Origin: Marinomonas balearica
GTDB taxonomy: Bacteria; Pseudomonadota; Gammaproteobacteria; Pseudomonadales; Marinomonadaceae
NCBI RefSeq assembly: GCF_004362145.1
Contig: NZ_SNXC01000003.1
Span: 35,059 to 99,058 of the forward strand
Length of the DNA: 64,000 nt
Direction of reading: 5' to 3'
The notes below the pieces were generated by a model. That model was not told the DNA's origin, did no database searches, and saw nothing but the letters and a program-made list of their open reading frames with translations. The position numbers were made by a program, and so were the translations under genes. The number at the start of each line of letters is the position of its first letter. Within the stretch, counting starts at the first letter, position 1. Positions 62,652-64,000 of the stretch are shown in pieces.

Positions 62652-64000
62652 TTAAGACGCTAATAATTTCATTAAATCACTGCCATAGTTATCTTGTTCA
62701 TTACTCGCCAGTTCAAGTTGTTGCTCAAAGGTCATGTGGCCTTCCTTCGCATCCGTTATCACGTCCGAGTGAATTGTATCTGTACCAACTGACTCTGATA
62801 GACTTTCTAAATCTATTTCAACTTCCAAAATCCGAGTAATACCATCAAATCCTCTGGCATTTATTTTCAATGTGATTTTTTCTTGACCTTCTGGAGGATC
62901 TATAAAAACATCACCAGTATTTGGGTCAACTTCAACCCAACTAGGTAAATCGGTTCCATCAGATAAAGTAGCACTAAAATATGAGCCAATACCAATATCA
63001 GTTAACTTGATATCAACACCGACCTCTTGAGGAACAATATCCTCTACAGAAAGGCTCACCCCCTGATCAAGACTATCACTTTGGGTAATTTGAACTTGAC
63101 CATTAGCATCAACATTAACAGATACCTGAGATTCAAATACCTGTGTACTACCTTGATCGACCACAACACCACTCGCATCAGCATTAATACTCGAAGACGC
63201 TACAGCCTCTGCTGATCCATTGCTTGAATCGCTACCTTCAGAGGAAAAACCTCTTGAATCAACACCATCTCCCAAAGTACCAGACGGTAAAGCATCAATA
63301 TTTAAATTAATATCGGGGGCAGTAAAGCTCGTTATCGACACATCTGTTGCGGAACCCGTATCAGGGCTGACATCAATTGTGACAGGGGCAGACTCTAAGG
63401 TTAAAAGAATCGGGATTTTTGCTTGAGCACCATGAATATCCGTTGCGACTAGATGTAAAAGATTAGCGCCTTCAAAACCACTGACTGCCACCCCAGATAT
63501 AGTCAAGCTATTTGCGTTAAATATCAGCCCATCAGGCAAGCCATCAAGACTATAAGTCAGTGTTTGGTTTTCACCAAAATCAGCATCTTCAAATAAGTTG
63601 CTCGCTAATGTAACAGGACCAAAAACGAGGCTTGAGGTTCCCGCTATATTTGGTAAGTTGGCAAGTGCTATAGGGGTATCATTGTCTCCCACCAACGTGA
63701 TGGTGACATTTTGGGTTTCCATTACCCCTTCATCATCGGTCACAGTAATGCTAAATACCGCAGTTACTACTTGACCTTGACCTAAGAAATCCAGGTTAGC
63801 TTCGCTAATGTTATAGGCCCAGTTGACCGTGCCATCATTGCCATTGGTCTTGACATTTTCAATGCTAAAGGCCGCTTCAATGGCCGCCCGTTGTTCTGCC
63901 GTCAGCGTCAGAGCGGTGGTGCCATCTTGCCCGATAGCACTGACAGATGAGGTGGATTTAGTCGCCGTTGGTGTATCAGTTAGATCCACATCAGTAAAGG
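62652..64000 (-). CDS. Large VCBS/cadherin-like surface protein, C-terminal part (runs off the window)
   Basis: About 449 codons of the 3' end are visible; the frame stays open to the window edge, so the true start lies beyond it. The first visible part (about 1-100) is a VCBS repeat with VTDDEGVMETQNVTITLVGDNDTP; next comes a cadherin/Ig-like domain (about 105-205; DADFGENQTLTYSLDGLPDGL), then a Ser/Asp-rich linker and another putative Ig fold ending near 395. The C-terminus is acidic, without glycine-rich RTX repeats. It is probably a giant surface adhesin whose export uses the HlyD/M50 proteins that follow within a few bases. Confidence 0.8.
   Translation of the reverse strand, partial: FTDVDLTDTPTATKSTSSVSAIGQDGTTALTLTAEQRAAIEAAFSIENVKTNGNDGTVNWAYNISEANLDFLGQGQVVTAVFSITVTDDEGVMETQNVTITLVGDNDTPIALANLPNIAGTSSLVFGPVTLASNLFEDADFGENQTLTYSLDGLPDGLIFNANSLTISGVAVSGFEGANLLHLVATDIHGAQAKIPILLTLESAPVTIDVSPDTGSATDVSITSFTAPDINLNIDALPSGTLGDGVDSRGFSSEGSDSSNGSAEAVASSSINADASGVVVDQGSTQVFESQVSVNVDANGQVQITQSDSLDQGVSLSVEDIVPQEVGVDIKLTDIGIGSYFSATLSDGTDLPSWVEVDPNTGDVFIDPPEGQEKITLKINARGFDGITRILEVEIDLESLSESVGTDTIHSDVITDAKEGHMTFEQQLELASNEQDNYGSDLMKLLAS

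Overview
The window reads as the chromosome of a moderately AT-rich marine gammaproteobacterium. The gene order (mutS-fdxA, folA/thyA-lgt-ptsP-rppH, ygfB-pepP-ubi hydroxylase, dsbC-hom-thrC-rsmE, rpsP-rimM-trmD-rplS, ffh-ypjD-yfjD) and the protein sequences suit an Oceanospirillales member such as Marinomonas. That assignment is inferred from recall, not from a search.

Region 1 (1-11570) is the most unusual part. Seven tightly packed genes resemble the regulatory and export half of the Vibrio fischeri syp biofilm locus: a STAS protein (SypA-like), an OmpA-like lipoprotein (SypB-like), a six-SLBB polysaccharide-export protein (SypC-like), a degenerate CpsD/BY-kinase ATPase (SypD-like), a membrane REC-HPt protein with no kinase (SypF-like), an RsbW-REC-PP2C protein (SypE-like) and a sigma-54 response regulator (SypG-like). 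No glycosyltransferases follow. Instead there is a lipoprotein and a secreted GEVED/LruC-domain protein. Both transcription units begin with a -24/-12 sigma-54 promoter preceded by two copies of the palindrome TTTGCA-N3-TGCAAA, which I propose are the operators of the cluster's own regulator.

Region 2 (11585-31488) is mostly housekeeping: recA with a LexA box, pncC, mutS, fdxA, ilvD, rlmJ, yjbQ, folA, thyA, lgt, ptsP, rppH, an HAD phosphatase and rlmI. Among these are signalling proteins: a degenerate EAL-HDOD protein, a PAS protein with a degenerate GGDEF domain, and an HDOD protein.

Region 3 (31547-38187) holds two apparent iron-related units: a ferric-iron ABC importer (fbpABC-like), and a DUF4856 (imelysin-like) protein with a membrane fatty-acid hydroxylase behind a good Fur box.

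Region 4 (38238-58362) is conserved core: ubiquinone hydroxylase, pepP, ygfB, folD, recJ, an apparently active GGDEF protein, rsmE, thrC, hom, dsbC, rplS-trmD-rimM-rpsP, ffh, ypjD, yfjD, a Nudix hydrolase, a NIF3-like protein and a DUF72 protein.

Region 5 (58359-64000) is accessory. A scar of three gene remnants (greB, a type I hsdM, and an IS3-type orfA) adjoins a compact minus-strand unit. That unit encodes the C-terminal end of a large VCBS/cadherin-type surface protein, a GAF-HlyD adaptor and a membrane M50 metalloprotease fused to a HlyD-like arm. The surface protein runs off the right edge. No tRNA, rRNA or CRISPR array was seen.
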